A DNA stretch of 64,000 bases from Bradyrhizobium sp. CCGB12 (GTDB taxonomy: Bacteria; Pseudomonadota; Alphaproteobacteria; Rhizobiales; Xanthobacteraceae): positions 6,944,001 through 7,008,000 of the forward strand of contig NZ_JANADO010000001.1 of the NCBI RefSeq assembly GCF_024199845.1, in the 5' to 3' direction. This document shows, piece after piece, positions 28,775-40,048 of this stretch. Made by a program: the position numbers and the translations under genes. Each line of letters begins with the position of its first letter. The stretch's first letter is position 1. The notes under the pieces were generated by a model. That model did not search any database, was not told the origin of the DNA, and was given only the letters and a program-made list of their open reading frames with translations.

Positions 28775-29902
28775 ATGGCCAGCTCCAATTGGTTCGATTC
28801 CCAAACCATTCTCGATGGCATCCGCCGCTGGGTGGAGATCGAGACGCCGACCGAAGCGCCCGAACAGGTCAACAAGCTGATCTCCGTGGTCGCTGAGCAG
28901 TACCGCGATCTGCCCGTCACGCTCGAGCGCGTCGCCGGCGTCGGAGGCTGCGGCGATCATCTCGTGGCGCGCTCGACCTGGGGCCAGGACCGGCCGGGTA
29001 TCCTGGTGCTGAGCCACCTCGATACCGTTCACCCGATGGGCTTCATCGAGCGCCTGCCGTTCAAGGTCGAGGGCGACAGCGCATTCGGCCCCGGCATCTA
29101 CGACATGAAGGGCGGCGCCTACATCGCCCATCACGCCTTTCGCGCGCTCTGCGCCACCGGCGATCGGTCGCCGCTCGGCATCACCCACATGTTCACCTCC
29201 GACGAGGAGATCGGCAGCCCCACCTCGCGTGCGCTGATCGAGAAGGAGGGGCGCAAGGCCAAATATGTGCTGGTGACGGAGCCGGCGCGCGACGGCGGCA
29301 GGATCGTCACCGGACGCAAGGGCGTCGGACGCTTCCGCGTCTTCATCAAGGGTGTGCCCGCGCATGCCGGGTCCCGGCCGGAAGACGGCCGCAGCGCCGT
29401 TCGCGAGCTCGCCAACGTGATCCTGGCGCTGGAAGGGATGAACGACCTGAAGCGCGGCGTCAGCGTCAATGTCGGCGTGGTGCGCGGCGGCACGCGTCCC
29501 AACGTGACGCCGGAAGACGCCTATGCCGAAGTCGATCTGCGCGTGCTGAGCCTCAACGACGCGGACGAGTTCGTCGGCAAGATCCTCGCGCTGACGTCGA
29601 AGACCGAAGGCGTCACCGTCAAGGTCACGGGCGAGCTCAATCGTCCCCCTTACGAGAAGAGCAATGCAGGCGCCTCGCTCTACGAGCACGCAAAGACGCT
29701 TGCCGCCGAGATCGGCTTCGAGCTGATCGACACCCACACCGGCGGCGGTTCGGACGGCAATTTCACTGCCCCGCACACCGCGACCCTCGACGGACTCGGC
29801 GTCGACGGCAAGGGTGCGCACACCCATTATGAGCAGCTCTACGTCTCGTCGCTCGAGCCGCGTGCGCGGCTGCTCCACCGTCTGTATCAGACGCTGCGAT
29901 GA
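28775..29902 (+). CDS. M20-family metallopeptidase (glutamate carboxypeptidase type)
   Basis: A 375-residue zinc peptidase/deacylase. Metal and catalytic residues appear in order: HLDTVHP (His, Asp), GIYDMKGG (bridging Asp), TSDEEIGS (catalytic Glu pair), EPARDGG and a C-terminal GGGSDGNF with His (HTGGG). The dimerisation domain begins GRKGVGRFRVFIKG. It resembles carboxypeptidase G2-type proteins that remove C-terminal glutamate; the true substrate is unknown. An in-frame ATG at 28745 is an alternative start. Overlaps trmB by four bases (ATGA). Confidence 0.87.
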   Translation: MASSNWFDSQTILDGIRRWVEIETPTEAPEQVNKLISVVAEQYRDLPVTLERVAGVGGCGDHLVARSTWGQDRPGILVLSHLDTVHPMGFIERLPFKVEGDSAFGPGIYDMKGGAYIAHHAFRALCATGDRSPLGITHMFTSDEEIGSPTSRALIEKEGRKAKYVLVTEPARDGGRIVTGRKGVGRFRVFIKGVPAHAGSRPEDGRSAVRELANVILALEGMNDLKRGVSVNVGVVRGGTRPNVTPEDAYAEVDLRVLSLNDADEFVGKILALTSKTEGVTVKVTGELNRPPYEKSNAGASLYEHAKTLAAEIGFELIDTHTGGGSDGNFTAPHTATLDGLGVDGKGAHTHYEQLYVSSLEPRARLLHRLYQTLR

Positions 29903-30612
29903 GCGAGCGCAAATCAGATCCCGAGCGCGATGACAGCGAGCGCGCCTTCTTCGGGCGCCGCAAGGGCCACAAGCTCAGGCAGCATCAGGCCGGGTTGATC
30001 GATCATCTGCTGCCGCATCTTGCGCTCGACATCGCGAGCGAAGCGCCGGCGAATGCCTGCGAGATCTTCGATCCCGCAGCGAACGATGTGCGGCTCGAGA
30101 TCGGCTTCGGCGGCGGCGAGCATCTCGCAGCCGAGGCGCAGAATTTCGCCACGACCGGCTTCATCGGCTGCGAGCCCTATGTCAACGGCATGGCCAAGAT
30201 CCTCGCGCAGATCGAGGCGGCCAATATCGGCAACATCCGTCTGTTCGCGGGCGATGCCGCCGAGCTCCTGGCATGGCTGCCGAAGGCCTCGCTGTCGCGG
30301 ATTGATCTGATTCATCCTGATCCCTGGCCGAAACGGCGACACTGGAAGCGGCGCTTCGTCCAGGACAGGACCATCGCCGCAATGGCGCGCGTGCTCAAGC
30401 CTGGCGGCGAATTCCGCTTCGTCTGCGACATCGACGATTACTGCGCCTGGACGCTGTCGCATCTTGCGCGGTCGCCGGACTTCGTCTGGCTTGCGGAGCG
30501 CGCCGACGATTTCCGGCAGCCCTGGGACGGCTACACCATGACGCGCTACGGCCGGAAGGCCGCCCGCGAGGGACGCAAGGCGGCTTACTTGCGATTCAGA
30601 CGGGTCGATTAG
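29899..30612 (+). CDS. trmB: tRNA (guanine-N7-)-methyltransferase
   Basis: A 237-residue SAM-dependent methyltransferase making m7G46 in the tRNA variable loop. The N-terminal FGRRKGHKLRQHQ, the SAM-binding LEIGFGGGEHLAAEA and the signature HPDPWPKRRHWKRRFVQ are clear. It starts within the stop of the peptidase gene, so the two are probably co-translated. Followed by a repeat. Confidence 0.95.
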   Translation: MSERKSDPERDDSERAFFGRRKGHKLRQHQAGLIDHLLPHLALDIASEAPANACEIFDPAANDVRLEIGFGGGEHLAAEAQNFATTGFIGCEPYVNGMAKILAQIEAANIGNIRLFAGDAAELLAWLPKASLSRIDLIHPDPWPKRRHWKRRFVQDRTIAAMARVLKPGGEFRFVCDIDDYCAWTLSHLARSPDFVWLAERADDFRQPWDGYTMTRYGRKAAREGRKAAYLRFRRVD

Positions 30613-30613
30613 C

Positions 30614-30764
30614 CGTCATTGCGAGAAGCCCGCGACAAAATTGCGAAGCAATTTTGCGCTGGCGACGAAACAATCCAGAGTGCCTCCACGGAGAGATTTC
30701 TGGATTGCTTCGCGGAGCCTGTCATCGGGCGCGCATTCGCGCGACCCGTTGGCTCGCAATGACG
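30614..30764. repeat. CGTCATTGCGAGA intergenic repeat, extended form
   Basis: Same family as 7813-7935, with inverted ends CGTCATTGCGAGAAGC / GGCTCGCAATGACG and the extra CGGAGCCTGTCATCGGGC block. An additional hairpin AAAATTGCGAAGCAATTTTG is inserted near 30634-30654. It separates convergent genes. Confidence 0.85.
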
Positions 30765-30774
30765 AAGCGCGGCG

Positions 30775-31857
30775 CTAAATCGTCTGCCGGTTGCGCCAGA
30801 AATTCACGACGCGTTCGGCGGTCGTCGGCATCAGACGCGTGAAGTTCACGCGCGCGGTCTCGATGTCGGCATCGGCGGGCGTGCGATGCGGGCCGTACCA
30901 GAGCAGGATGAGCGCGCGCACCGTGGGCCAGCCGAGATTGAGCGCGCGGCCCAGGATCAGAATCGGATCGTAGCGGTCGCCCGAAATCAGACGATCGAGG
31001 ATCGAAAGGCGGACGCCGGACATCGCCGAGAGCGAGGCGATCGATTCCTCGTATTTGTGCGCCTTGGCGAAACCGAGCAGGGCGCTTTCGCCGAGGTGCC
31101 CCTCACGATGCAGGGCGAGCACGGTACGCTGTGCCGCCGAGAAATCGCGGCGCGGCCCCGGCGGCAGCGCCGCCTCCTCGATGGCCGCCATCGCGCGCTT
31201 GATCTCGATCTGGCGCACGGGATTGACCACGCTGGAGAGGCGGCGGCGGATGACGTCGAGCGTGCCGTCGAGAAGCTCTTTCAGGTGCTCGCCCGAGAGA
31301 TCATTGCGCTGGCCGATCTTGAGGGTCAGCACGCCGTCCTGCGCGGCACGCTTGATCAATTCGGAATAGCTGCCAGGCGAAAACACCGCTCCGGCATTGC
31401 CCGCGGCGCGGCGCACCACGTCACGATCGCCGCGCTCGATCAGGACGTCCGTGACCTTCGCCGACAACGCGGGACGCTCCGTCATCGCCAGCAGATGGCC
31501 CTGGCCCTTCAGCCGCGCGATCTCGACCAATGCGGCCTCGTCAAGCACGGGCGAGCGGCGCAGCACGGGGCCGGCCACCATGATCTCGTTTTCACGCGCG
31601 AGCTGGCCGACCAGATGCCGCGGCGCATTGTTCAGCCGCGAGAAGCGTTCGGCGAGATCGACGCGCGAGGTGAGCTCGGCATGCGGGACGAGATCGATCA
31701 GGAGATTGTCGAAGAGATCGATGAGCTCGGGACGGAGTCTTGCGGCGTCGTGGAAGAATAATTCGGAGATGGCGCGCGCGATTTCGCCGCGACGCCGGGG
31801 ATCGCCGCGTTTGACGATTTCGTCCAGTCCGGGAATGAGCGACGTGGCAACGGTCAT
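30775..31857 (-). CDS. DUF2336 domain-containing protein
   Basis: A 360-residue, mostly helical soluble protein that matches the alphaproteobacterial DUF2336 family, whose biochemical function is unknown to me. Recognisable parts are LFFHDAARLRPELIDLFDNLLIDLVPHAE near the N-terminus, the repeated short HEAT-like helices and the C-terminal RPTVRALILLW-like region. The start is taken as ATG 31857; the upstream extension runs into the promoter region shared with the rimP operon. Divergent from rimP. Confidence 0.8.
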   Translation of the reverse strand: MTVATSLIPGLDEIVKRGDPRRRGEIARAISELFFHDAARLRPELIDLFDNLLIDLVPHAELTSRVDLAERFSRLNNAPRHLVGQLARENEIMVAGPVLRRSPVLDEAALVEIARLKGQGHLLAMTERPALSAKVTDVLIERGDRDVVRRAAGNAGAVFSPGSYSELIKRAAQDGVLTLKIGQRNDLSGEHLKELLDGTLDVIRRRLSSVVNPVRQIEIKRAMAAIEEAALPPGPRRDFSAAQRTVLALHREGHLGESALLGFAKAHKYEESIASLSAMSGVRLSILDRLISGDRYDPILILGRALNLGWPTVRALILLWYGPHRTPADADIETARVNFTRLMPTTAERVVNFWRNRQTI

Positions 31858-32007
31858 GAAAACGCAACTCGTACGGGGCACGCCGCGGGCGCCCTTGGTC
31901 CAAGCCGCCCCACGATCGGGGAATTTAGCCGCCCGAGGTGAAGGAAGCGTTAGGCCCGGGGCGCCGCGAATCGGGCGCAAAAAGCCTCGTCCGCCCTGCG
32001 ATGGGCC

Positions 32008-32035
32008 TTGTCCGGGGGGTTGGAAAGCGCTATAT
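32008..32035 (+). promoter_or_regulatory. Candidate promoter of the rimP operon
   Basis: TTGTCC (32008-32013) and CTATAT (32030-32035) separated by 16 bases, just upstream of the leader hairpin. Good match to a housekeeping promoter; transcription start not known. Confidence 0.4.
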
Positions 32036-32073
32036 CAACAGCAATTCATCTTCTCATACGATCCGCGTAGTGA

Positions 32074-32103
32074 GAGTGGGCCCGAAAGGACCCGCTCTTT
32101 TTT
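32074..32103 (+). terminator. Terminator-like hairpin in the rimP operon leader (possible attenuator)
   Basis: GAGTGGG pairs with CCCGCTC around a CC-GAAA-GG inner stem, immediately followed by TTTTTT. This looks like an intrinsic terminator located between the likely promoter and rimP, about 115 bases before the start codon. It could terminate a short leader RNA and so set operon expression. Confidence 0.65.
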
Positions 32104-32193
32104 ATTACCTGAACGCGGCTTGGCGGAAGATGCAGCCCGACGCGCCGTCGGGAGAGTTCCGAAGCGGGCTTTGAAGCCTTAACCAAGCCTTAA

Positions 32194-32973
<780 letters not shown>

Positions 32974-32975
32974 CC

Positions 32976-34586
32976 ATGGCAGTCAGCGCCAATCGACTTG
33001 AGTTGCTCCAGATCGCGGATGCCGTTGCGCGCGAGAAATCGATCGACCGCGGCATCGTCATCGCGGCGATGGAGGATGCCATCGCCAAGGCGGCGCGGGC
33101 CCGTTACGGCAGCGAGACTGACGTTCACGCCGAGATCGACCCCAAGAAGGGCGAGCTGCGGCTGTCGCGCCACATGCTGGTGGTCGAGAAGGTGGAAAAC
33201 CATTCCAACCAGATCTCGCTGGTGGATGCACAGCGCGCCAATCCCGGCGCCCAGGTCGGTGACACCATCGCCGACACGCTGCCGCCGCTGGAGTACGGCC
33301 GTATCGCCGCGCAATCGGCCAAGCAGGTGATCGTGCAGAAGGTGCGCGAAGCCGAGCGCGACCGGCAATATCAGGAATTCAAGGACCGCATCGGCGACAT
33401 CGTCAACGGCGTCGTCAAGCGCGTCGAATATGGCAGCGTGATCGTCGATCTCGGCCGCGGCGAGGCCATCATCCGCCGCGATGAGATGCTGCCGCGTGAA
33501 GTCTTCCGCAACGGCGACCGCGTCCGCGCCTATATCTTCGACGTCCGCCGGGAGACGAGAGGCCCGCAGATCTTCCTCTCCCGCACCCATCCGCAGTTCA
33601 TGGCAAAACTGTTCGCGCAGGAAGTGCCGGAGATCTATGACGGCATCGTCGAGATCAAGGCGGTCGCCCGCGACCCCGGCTCGCGCGCGAAAATCGGCGT
33701 GATTTCCCGCGATTCCTCGGTCGATCCGGTCGGCGCCTGCGTCGGCATGCGCGGCTCGCGCGTGCAGGCGGTGGTGAACGAATTGCAGGGCGAGAAGATC
33801 GACATCATTCCCTGGTCGCCCGACATCGCGACCTTCGTGGTCAACGCGCTGGCGCCGGCGGAAGTCTCGAAGGTCGTCATCGACGAAGACCGCGAGCGCA
33901 TCGAGGTCGTTGTGCCCGATACCAACAACCAACTCTCGCTGGCGATCGGCCGTCGCGGCCAGAACGTACGTCTGGCCTCGCAGCTCACCGGCTGGGACAT
34001 CGACATTCTGACCGAGCAGGAGGAATCGGAGCGCCGCCAGGCCGACTTCGAGAACTCCACCCGCGTCTTCATGGAATCGCTCAACGTCGACGAAGTGGTC
34101 GGCCAGCTGCTGGCGTCCGAAGGCTTCACCTCGGTCGAGGAGCTCGCCATGGTGGACCTCAAGGAGCTCGCCGGCATCGAGGGCTTCGACGAGGAGACCG
34201 CGCAGGAGCTCCAGAACCGTGCCCGCGAATATCTCGAGCAGCAGGAAGCCGAGATCGAGGCCCGGCGGAAGGAGCTCGGCGTCGAGGATGCCCTCAAGGA
34301 CGTGCCCGGCGTCACCTCGAAGATGCTGGTCAAGCTCGGCGAGAACGACATCAAGACCGTCGACGACCTCGCCGGCTGCGCCACTGACGATCTGGTCGGC
34401 TGGACCGAGCGCAAGGAAGGTGGCGAATCCACCAAATATCCGGGTGCGCTCGACGGTATCGACATCAGCCGTGACGACGCCGAAGCGATGATCATGCAGG
34501 CCCGCGTCAAGGCCGGCTGGATCACCGAGGCCGATCTCGCCAAGCCGGCCGAAGAGGCCGAGGCGACCGAAGATCAGCCGGCTTAA
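32976..34586 (+). CDS. nusA: Transcription termination/antitermination protein NusA
   Basis: A 536-residue RNA polymerase-binding factor. Domains in order: N-terminal RNAP-binding domain (1-~130), S1 domain (GVVKRVEYGSVIVDLGRGEAIIRRDE, ~140-200), KH1 and KH2 (VGACVGMRGSRVQAVVNEL; NNQLSLAIGRRGQNVRLA), and C-terminal helix-hairpin-helix/acidic repeats (ELAGIEGFDEETAQELQNRA). Two bases separate it from rimP. Confidence 0.97.
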   Translation: MAVSANRLELLQIADAVAREKSIDRGIVIAAMEDAIAKAARARYGSETDVHAEIDPKKGELRLSRHMLVVEKVENHSNQISLVDAQRANPGAQVGDTIADTLPPLEYGRIAAQSAKQVIVQKVREAERDRQYQEFKDRIGDIVNGVVKRVEYGSVIVDLGRGEAIIRRDEMLPREVFRNGDRVRAYIFDVRRETRGPQIFLSRTHPQFMAKLFAQEVPEIYDGIVEIKAVARDPGSRAKIGVISRDSSVDPVGACVGMRGSRVQAVVNELQGEKIDIIPWSPDIATFVVNALAPAEVSKVVIDEDRERIEVVVPDTNNQLSLAIGRRGQNVRLASQLTGWDIDILTEQEESERRQADFENSTRVFMESLNVDEVVGQLLASEGFTSVEELAMVDLKELAGIEGFDEETAQELQNRAREYLEQQEAEIEARRKELGVEDALKDVPGVTSKMLVKLGENDIKTVDDLAGCATDDLVGWTERKEGGESTKYPGALDGIDISRDDAEAMIMQARVKAGWITEADLAKPAEEAEATEDQPA

Positions 34587-34609
34587 GGGCGAAGGAGGAT
34601 GTCGCCCGG

Positions 34610-35293
34610 ATGCTTGCCGATACTGACCCCGAACTCGACCATGGACCGCGGACCGAAAGGTCCGCGACCATGCGAATGTGCGCGGTCAGTCGCGAGGTCC
34701 GGCCGATCGACGAGCTGATCCGCTTCGTTATCTCGCCCCAGGGCGATATAGTTCCCGATCTCAAGCGCAAGCTGCCCGGACGCGGCATGTGGATCACCGC
34801 CTCGCGCGTGGTGGTTGCGGAAGCCGTCCGGCGTCACCAATTTAACAAGTCCTTCAAGCGCGAGCTGCGCATCCCTCAGACGCTTTCCGCCGATATTGAG
34901 GCGCTCCTGGTCCGGAGCGCGACGGAAGCCCTTGGGATCGCCGCCAAGGCGGGCCAGATCGTGGCCGGCTTCGGCAAGGTCGAAAGCGCCCTTCGGGAAG
35001 GCACGGTCGAGGTCCTGATCCACGCCAGCGACGGGGCCGCGGACGGAATCCGCAAATTAGACACGCTGGCACGTCAAAATGCCGGGAATCGCGGCGCCAA
35101 GCCGCAGATTCCCGTCGTTACTGCACTGAAATCGTTAGAATTGGATTTGGCACTGACCCGGTCAAATGTGATACATGCTGCCCTGCTCGCGGGCCCGGCG
35201 AGCAAGTCATTCCTGTCACGTAGCCAGATGCTGGTCCGATACCGGATGGCGGACGATGACAAGACTGCCGAAAAGCCCGGCCAGGATTTCTGA
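34610..35293 (+). CDS. YlxR-type RNA-binding protein (DUF448) fused to an L7Ae-like domain
   Basis: A 227-residue protein. The N-terminal ~90 residues are the YlxR domain, with CAVSREVRPIDELIRFV and KLPGRGMWITASR. The next ~90 residues (LLVRSATEALGIAAKAGQIVAGFGKVESAL...VEVLIHASDGAADG) resemble the L7Ae/L30e RNA-binding fold (YlxQ-like). Gram-positive bacteria have these as two genes between nusA and infB; here they are joined in one, as is usual in alphaproteobacteria. Likely ribosome or RNA related; exact function unknown. Confidence 0.88.
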   Translation: MLADTDPELDHGPRTERSATMRMCAVSREVRPIDELIRFVISPQGDIVPDLKRKLPGRGMWITASRVVVAEAVRRHQFNKSFKRELRIPQTLSADIEALLVRSATEALGIAAKAGQIVAGFGKVESALREGTVEVLIHASDGAADGIRKLDTLARQNAGNRGAKPQIPVVTALKSLELDLALTRSNVIHAALLAGPASKSFLSRSQMLVRYRMADDDKTAEKPGQDF

Positions 35294-35363
35294 GAGATAA
35301 CGACGACCCGATAGGACGGTGCGGCAACGCACAACACTAATAAATCAGGATTAGGACTGCTGA

Positions 35364-38069
35364 ATGGTTGATACCAAGACCCCTGGCGACAAGAAGCTGA
35401 GCGTTCCGAGCAAGACGCTATCGCTCAAGCCGCGCGTCGAAACGGGCACTGTGCGCCAGAGCTTCAGCCATGGCCGCAGCAAGCAGGTCGTGGTCGAGAA
35501 GCGCGGCAAGCGTCGCATCGACGGCACCCCTGAGCCGCAGGCTGCCGAGGTGGCGAAGCCGGCACCGGCCGCCCCCACGCCCGCTCCGGCCCGTCCGGCG
35601 CCGCCGCGCAACGCCGGCTCCGGCGTGGTGCTGCGCACGCTGACCGAGGACGAACGTTCCGCCCGCGCCAGCGCGCTGGCCGATGCCAAGGTGCGCGAAG
35701 TCGAGGAGCGCCGCCAGGCCGAGGAAGAGGCCCAGCGCCGCGCTGTCCGCGAAGCCGCCGAACGCGCCGAACGCGAGGCCGCCGAATCGCGCCGCAAGGC
35801 CGAGGAAGAGCGCCACCGTCACGAGGACGAGGCCAAGCGCAAGGCCGAGACCGAGGCCAAGAAGCGTTTTGGCGAAGGCGAGCAGCCGCAATCTGCTCCG
35901 CGTCCTGCTGCGGCCGCCCCGGCCACTTCTGCGCCCCGGCCCGGCGCGCCCACGGCGCGGCCCGGTACCACCACAACCACGGCACGCCCGGGAACAACGA
36001 CCGCGCGCCCCGGAACGACCACGGCAAGGCCAGGCGGCGGCCCGTTGGGTCGCGCTCCCGCGGTTGCAGCCGGACCGGACGAGGATGATGGTCCGCGCCA
36101 GATCCGTCGCGGTCCTGGCGGCGCTGCACGCCCGGCGACAGCCCCGAAGCCCACCCACAAGCCCGGCCCGCAGAAAGAGCGCGGCCGCCTGACGGTCGTC
36201 ACCGCATTCAATGCCGACGACGTGCGCGAGCGCTCGATCGCCTCATTCCGCCGCCGCACCCAGCGCCTGAAGGGCCATGCCGCGAACGAGCCGAAGGAAA
36301 AGCTCATCCGCGAGGTGATCATTCCGGAAGCGATTACGATCCAGGAACTCGCCAACCGCATGTCCGAGCGCGCGGTGGAAATCATCCGCATGCTGATGAA
36401 GCAGGGCGCGATCCACAAGATCACCGACGTGATCGACGCTGACACCGCGCAGCTGATCGCCGAGGAACTGGGTCACACCGTCAAGCGCGTTGCCGCGTCC
36501 GACGTTGAAGAAGGCCTATTCGACGCCACCGACGATTCCACCGACACCGAGACGCGTTCGCCTGTGGTGACCGTGATGGGCCACGTCGACCACGGCAAGA
36601 CCTCGCTGCTCGACGCGCTCCGTCACGCCAACGTCGTCTCGGGCGAAGCCGGTGGCATCACCCAGCATATCGGCGCCTATCAGGTGTCCTCGCCCGAAAC
36701 CGGCAAGAAGATCACCTTCATCGACACGCCCGGCCATGCCGCGTTCACCGCGATGCGCGCCCGTGGCGCCAAGGTCACCGACATCGTCGTGCTGGTGGTT
36801 GCGGCCGACGACGGCGTGATGCCGCAGACGGTGGAAGCCATCAACCACGCCAAGGCGGCGGGTGTGCCGATCATCGTTGCCATCAACAAGATCGACAAGC
36901 CCGACGCAAAGCCCGAGCGCGTGCGCACCGAGCTGCTCCAGCACGAGGTGCAGGTGGAATCCTTCGGCGGCGAAGTTGTCGACGTCGAAGTTTCCGCCAA
37001 GAACAAGACCAATCTCGACAAGCTGCTCGAGATGATCGCGCTCCAGGCCGAAATCCTCGACCTGAAGACCAATTCGGAGCGTCCGGCCGAAGGCACCGTG
37101 ATCGAAGCCAAGCTCGATCGCGGCCGTGGTCCGGTCGCGACCGTGCTGGTCCAGCGCGGCACGCTTCGCGTCGGTGACATCATCGTTGCCGGCGCCGAAA
37201 TGGGCCGTGTCCGCGCGCTGATCTCGGATCAGGGCGAGACGGTTCAGGAGGCCGGTCCCTCGGTGCCGGTCGAGGTGCTCGGCTTCAACGGTCCGCCGGA
37301 AGCCGGCGACCGTCTCGCGGTGGTCGAGAACGAAGCCCGCGCCCGCCAGGTCACCAGCTACCGCGCGCACCAGAAGCGCGAGAACGCGGCGGCCTCGATC
37401 TCCGGCATGCGCGGCTCGCTCGAGCAGATGATGTCGCAGTTGAAGACGGCGGGCCGCAAGGAATTCCCGCTGATCGTCAAGGCCGACGTGCAGGGCTCGC
37501 TGGAAGCGATCCTCGGCTCGCTGGAGAAGCTCGGCACCGACGAAGTCGCCGCGCGCATCCTGCATGCCGGCGTCGGCGGCATCTCGGAATCCGACGTGAC
37601 GCTCGCGGAAGGTTTCAACGCCGCGATCATCGGCTTCTCGGTTCGAGCCAACAAGGAGGCCGCTGCGGCCGCCAAGCGCAACGGCATCGAGATCCGCTAC
37701 TACAACATCATCTACGACCTCGTGGACGACGTGAAGAAGGCGATGAGCGGCCTGCTCGCGCCGACCTTGCGCGAAACCATGCTGGGCAATGCCTCGATCC
37801 TGGAGATCTTCAACATCTCCAAGGTCGGCAAGGTTGCCGGCTGCCGCGTCACCGACGGCACCGTGGAACGCGGCGCCAATGTGCGCCTGATCCGCGACAA
37901 CGTCGTCGTGCACGAAGGCAAGCTGTCGACGCTGAAGCGCTTCAAGGACGAAGTGAAGGAAGTCCAGTCCGGTCAGGAATGCGGCATGGCCTTCGAGAAC
38001 TACCACGACATGCGCGCAGGCGATGTCATCGAGTGTTATCGCGTGGAGACGATCCAGCGCTCCCTGTAA
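35364..38069 (+). CDS. infB: Translation initiation factor IF-2
   Basis: A 901-residue GTPase that brings fMet-tRNA to the 30S subunit. A long low-complexity N-terminus (1-~270) is rich in Ala, Pro, Arg and Glu. It includes a charged coiled-coil-like stretch (~100-170) and four tandem copies of an ARPGTTT-like unit (~195-225). The IF2 N2 region follows, then the G domain with [12 protein letters not shown] (~403), DTPGHAAF and NKIDKPDA, and the C-terminal beta barrels. The gap to nusA/ylxR is short; rbfA follows 157 bp later. Confidence 0.97.
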   Translation: MVDTKTPGDKKLSVPSKTLSLKPRVETGTVRQSFSHGRSKQVVVEKRGKRRIDGTPEPQAAEVAKPAPAAPTPAPARPAPPRNAGSGVVLRTLTEDERSARASALADAKVREVEERRQAEEEAQRRAVREAAERAEREAAESRRKAEEERHRHEDEAKRKAETEAKKRFGEGEQPQSAPRPAAAAPATSAPRPGAPTARPGTTTTTARPGTTTARPGTTTARPGGGPLGRAPAVAAGPDEDDGPRQIRRGPGGAARPATAPKPTHKPGPQKERGRLTVVTAFNADDVRERSIASFRRRTQRLKGHAANEPKEKLIREVIIPEAITIQELANRMSERAVEIIRMLMKQGAIHKITDVIDADTAQLIAEELGHTVKRVAASDVEEGLFDATDDSTDTETRSPVVTVMGHVDHGKTSLLDALRHANVVSGEAGGITQHIGAYQVSSPETGKKITFIDTPGHAAFTAMRARGAKVTDIVVLVVAADDGVMPQTVEAINHAKAAGVPIIVAINKIDKPDAKPERVRTELLQHEVQVESFGGEVVDVEVSAKNKTNLDKLLEMIALQAEILDLKTNSERPAEGTVIEAKLDRGRGPVATVLVQRGTLRVGDIIVAGAEMGRVRALISDQGETVQEAGPSVPVEVLGFNGPPEAGDRLAVVENEARARQVTSYRAHQKRENAAASISGMRGSLEQMMSQLKTAGRKEFPLIVKADVQGSLEAILGSLEKLGTDEVAARILHAGVGGISESDVTLAEGFNAAIIGFSVRANKEAAAAAKRNGIEIRYYNIIYDLVDDVKKAMSGLLAPTLRETMLGNASILEIFNISKVGKVAGCRVTDGTVERGANVRLIRDNVVVHEGKLSTLKRFKDEVKEVQSGQECGMAFENYHDMRAGDVIECYRVETIQRSL

Positions 38070-38123
38070 GTCCAAATCTTACCGAAGCGCCCGGATCTTT
38101 TTGAGCTAAAATTGCAGGAGTGC

Positions 38124-38148
38124 GATGGCCGGATTTATTCCGGCCATC
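38124..38148 (+). other. Perfect 10-bp hairpin between infB and rbfA
   Basis: GATGGCCGGA (38124-38133) and TCCGGCCATC (38139-38148) with a 5-nt loop. No T-run follows, so an RNA processing or stabilising hairpin is more likely than an intrinsic terminator. Confidence 0.55.
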
Positions 38149-38226
38149 CGCGCCTCATTCGGTTTCAACAGGACAAATGACAATGCTCGTGTCCCAAACG
38201 CGGGCACGATGAGGTGATTTTCGACG

Positions 38227-38658
38227 ATGCCACGGCACCACCAGAAAAAGAGTTCCGCGCCCGGCGGCTCGCAGCGTCAGTTGCGCGTCGGCGAGCAGGT
38301 TCGCCACGCGATGGCCGAGATTCTGGCGCAAGGCAACGTGCATGATGCGGACCTCGAGGGCCACATCATCACCGTGCCGGAGGTACGGATGTCGCCCGAC
38401 CTGAAGCTCGCAACAGTCTATGTGATGCCGCTTGGTGGCCGCGACACCGAGATCGTCATCGCTGCGCTCGAGCGCAACAAGAAATTCCTGCGCGGCGAAG
38501 TTGCGCGGCGCGTTAACCTGAAATTTGCACCTGACATTCGCTTCCGCGTCGACGAACGATTCGACGAAGCGGAACGGATCGAGAAGCTTTTGCGAACACC
38601 TGCGGTGCAGAAGGACTTGGAACAGGATCCGGATTCGGATCGGGAAGATGAACGATGA
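38227..38658 (+). CDS. rbfA: Ribosome-binding factor A
   Basis: A 143-residue KH-fold protein that binds the 30S subunit during late 16S rRNA maturation. The core reads [20 protein letters not shown], then [19 protein letters not shown] and [21 protein letters not shown], all family hallmarks. The C-terminus is acidic. The stop overlaps the truB start (ATGA). Confidence 0.95.
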   Translation: MPRHHQKKSSAPGGSQRQLRVGEQVRHAMAEILAQGNVHDADLEGHIITVPEVRMSPDLKLATVYVMPLGGRDTEIVIAALERNKKFLRGEVARRVNLKFAPDIRFRVDERFDEAERIEKLLRTPAVQKDLEQDPDSDREDER

Positions 38659-39776
38659 CGATGGACCCGGCTCACGACACGATCAGCGGCGAACAGCCCG
38701 ATCAGCGCGACGTGCAGAAAAATAATTTCGCGGATCTGGACAGCAATTCTCAACCGCACCAGGAGCCGCGCCGCGTCAACAATGATCCGCGTGCCAAGCA
38801 GCAGCAGAAGGGCAACCAGCCGCGCCGCGACCGCCGCGACGTCCACGGCTGGGTCGTGCTCGACAAGCCGATCGGCATGACCTCGACGCAGGCCGTCGCC
38901 GTGCTCAAGCGCCTGTTCAATGCCAAGCGCGCGGGACATGCCGGCACGCTCGATCCGCTCGCCTCGGGCGGCCTGCCGATCGCACTCGGCGAAGCCACCA
39001 AGACCGTCCCCTTCGTGATGGACGGCCGCAAGCGCTACCAGTTCACGGTGTGCTGGGGCGAGGAGCGCGACACTGACGACATCGAGGGCCGGGTGACCGC
39101 GACCTCCGACCAGCGCCCGACCCGGGAGGCCATCCTGGCTCTCCTACCCCGCTTCACCGGGGTGATCGAGCAGATCCCGCCGCGCTACTCCGCGATCAAG
39201 GTCCAGGGCGAGCGCGCCTATGACCTCGCCCGCGACGGCGAAGTCGTGGAGCTGGCCCCCCGCCCCGTCGAGATTCACCATTTAACCCTTGTAGATCAAC
39301 CGGATAACAACCGGGCGGTGTTCGAGGCCGAATGCGGCAAGGGCACCTATGTCCGGGCGCTGGCCCGCGATATGGGCCGGATTCTCGGCACCTATGGCCA
39401 TATCTGCGCGCTGCGGCGGACCCTGGTCGGCCCATTTGGCGAAAACGACATGATTCCGCTGGATCAGTTGGAGGCTTTGTGCGATAGAGCCGCGTCCGGC
39501 GAGGGTAGCCTCGCCGACGCGCTTATGCCCGTTGAGACCGCGCTGGACGACATCCCGGCACTGGCCGTCACTCGGGCTGATGCGGCAAGGCTCCACCGGG
39601 GCCAGGCCGTTTTGTTGCGCGGACGGGATGCGCCCACTTGTAGCGGCACAGTCTATGTCACGGTGGCAGGCCGTCTTCTGGCGCTTGCTGAAGTTGGCAA
39701 TGGCGAAATCATCCCCAAGCGTGTGTTCAACCTGACCGGCTTGACTGCCTCAACCGGTCGCAACGAGAGAAATTGA
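38655..39776 (+). CDS. truB: tRNA pseudouridine(55) synthase
   Basis: A 373-residue enzyme making pseudouridine 55 in the tRNA T loop. The catalytic Asp is D100 in [31 protein letters not shown] and [12 protein letters not shown] are also present. The first ~60 residues (Asn/Gln/Arg-rich) precede the family core and are an unusual extension of unclear function, though some alphaproteobacterial TruBs carry one. Stop overlaps the region just before rpsO. Confidence 0.95.
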   Translation: MTMDPAHDTISGEQPDQRDVQKNNFADLDSNSQPHQEPRRVNNDPRAKQQQKGNQPRRDRRDVHGWVVLDKPIGMTSTQAVAVLKRLFNAKRAGHAGTLDPLASGGLPIALGEATKTVPFVMDGRKRYQFTVCWGEERDTDDIEGRVTATSDQRPTREAILALLPRFTGVIEQIPPRYSAIKVQGERAYDLARDGEVVELAPRPVEIHHLTLVDQPDNNRAVFEAECGKGTYVRALARDMGRILGTYGHICALRRTLVGPFGENDMIPLDQLEALCDRAASGEGSLADALMPVETALDDIPALAVTRADAARLHRGQAVLLRGRDAPTCSGTVYVTVAGRLLALAEVGNGEIIPKRVFNLTGLTASTGRNERN

Positions 39777-39778
39777 CG

Positions 39779-40048
39779 ATGTCGATTGCCGCAGAACGCA
39801 AAGCGGAAGTCATCAAGACGAATGCCACCAAGGCCGGCGACACCGGCTCGCCCGAGGTTCAGGTCGCGATCCTGTCGGAACGCATCAACAACCTCACCAA
39901 CCATTTCAAGACCCACGTGAAGGACAACCATTCGCGTCGCGGTCTCTTGAAGCTGGTCTCGACCCGCCGCTCGCTTCTCGACTACCTCAAGAAGAGGGAC
40001 GAGGCGCGGTACAAGGCGCTGCTCGAGAAGCACAATATTCGTCGCTAA
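39779..40048 (+). CDS. rpsO: 30S ribosomal protein S15
   Basis: An 89-residue primary 16S rRNA-binding protein. Typical sequence: [40 protein letters not shown] and [12 protein letters not shown]. The ATG at 39779 gives the standard N-terminus; it begins two bases after the truB stop. A strong terminator follows, so pnp is at least partly transcribed on its own. Confidence 0.97.
   Translation: MSIAAERKAEVIKTNATKAGDTGSPEVQVAILSERINNLTNHFKTHVKDNHSRRGLLKLVSTRRSLLDYLKKRDEARYKALLEKHNIRR

Noticed and set aside
35940..36040. Short regular repeats in infB considered as a CRISPR-like array
   Set aside because: Units are in frame, have no spacers and encode ARPGTTT repeats in IF-2.
36516..38075. A 519-codon minus-strand frame across infB
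   Set aside because: Shadow of the IF-2 GTPase domain; no recognisable product.
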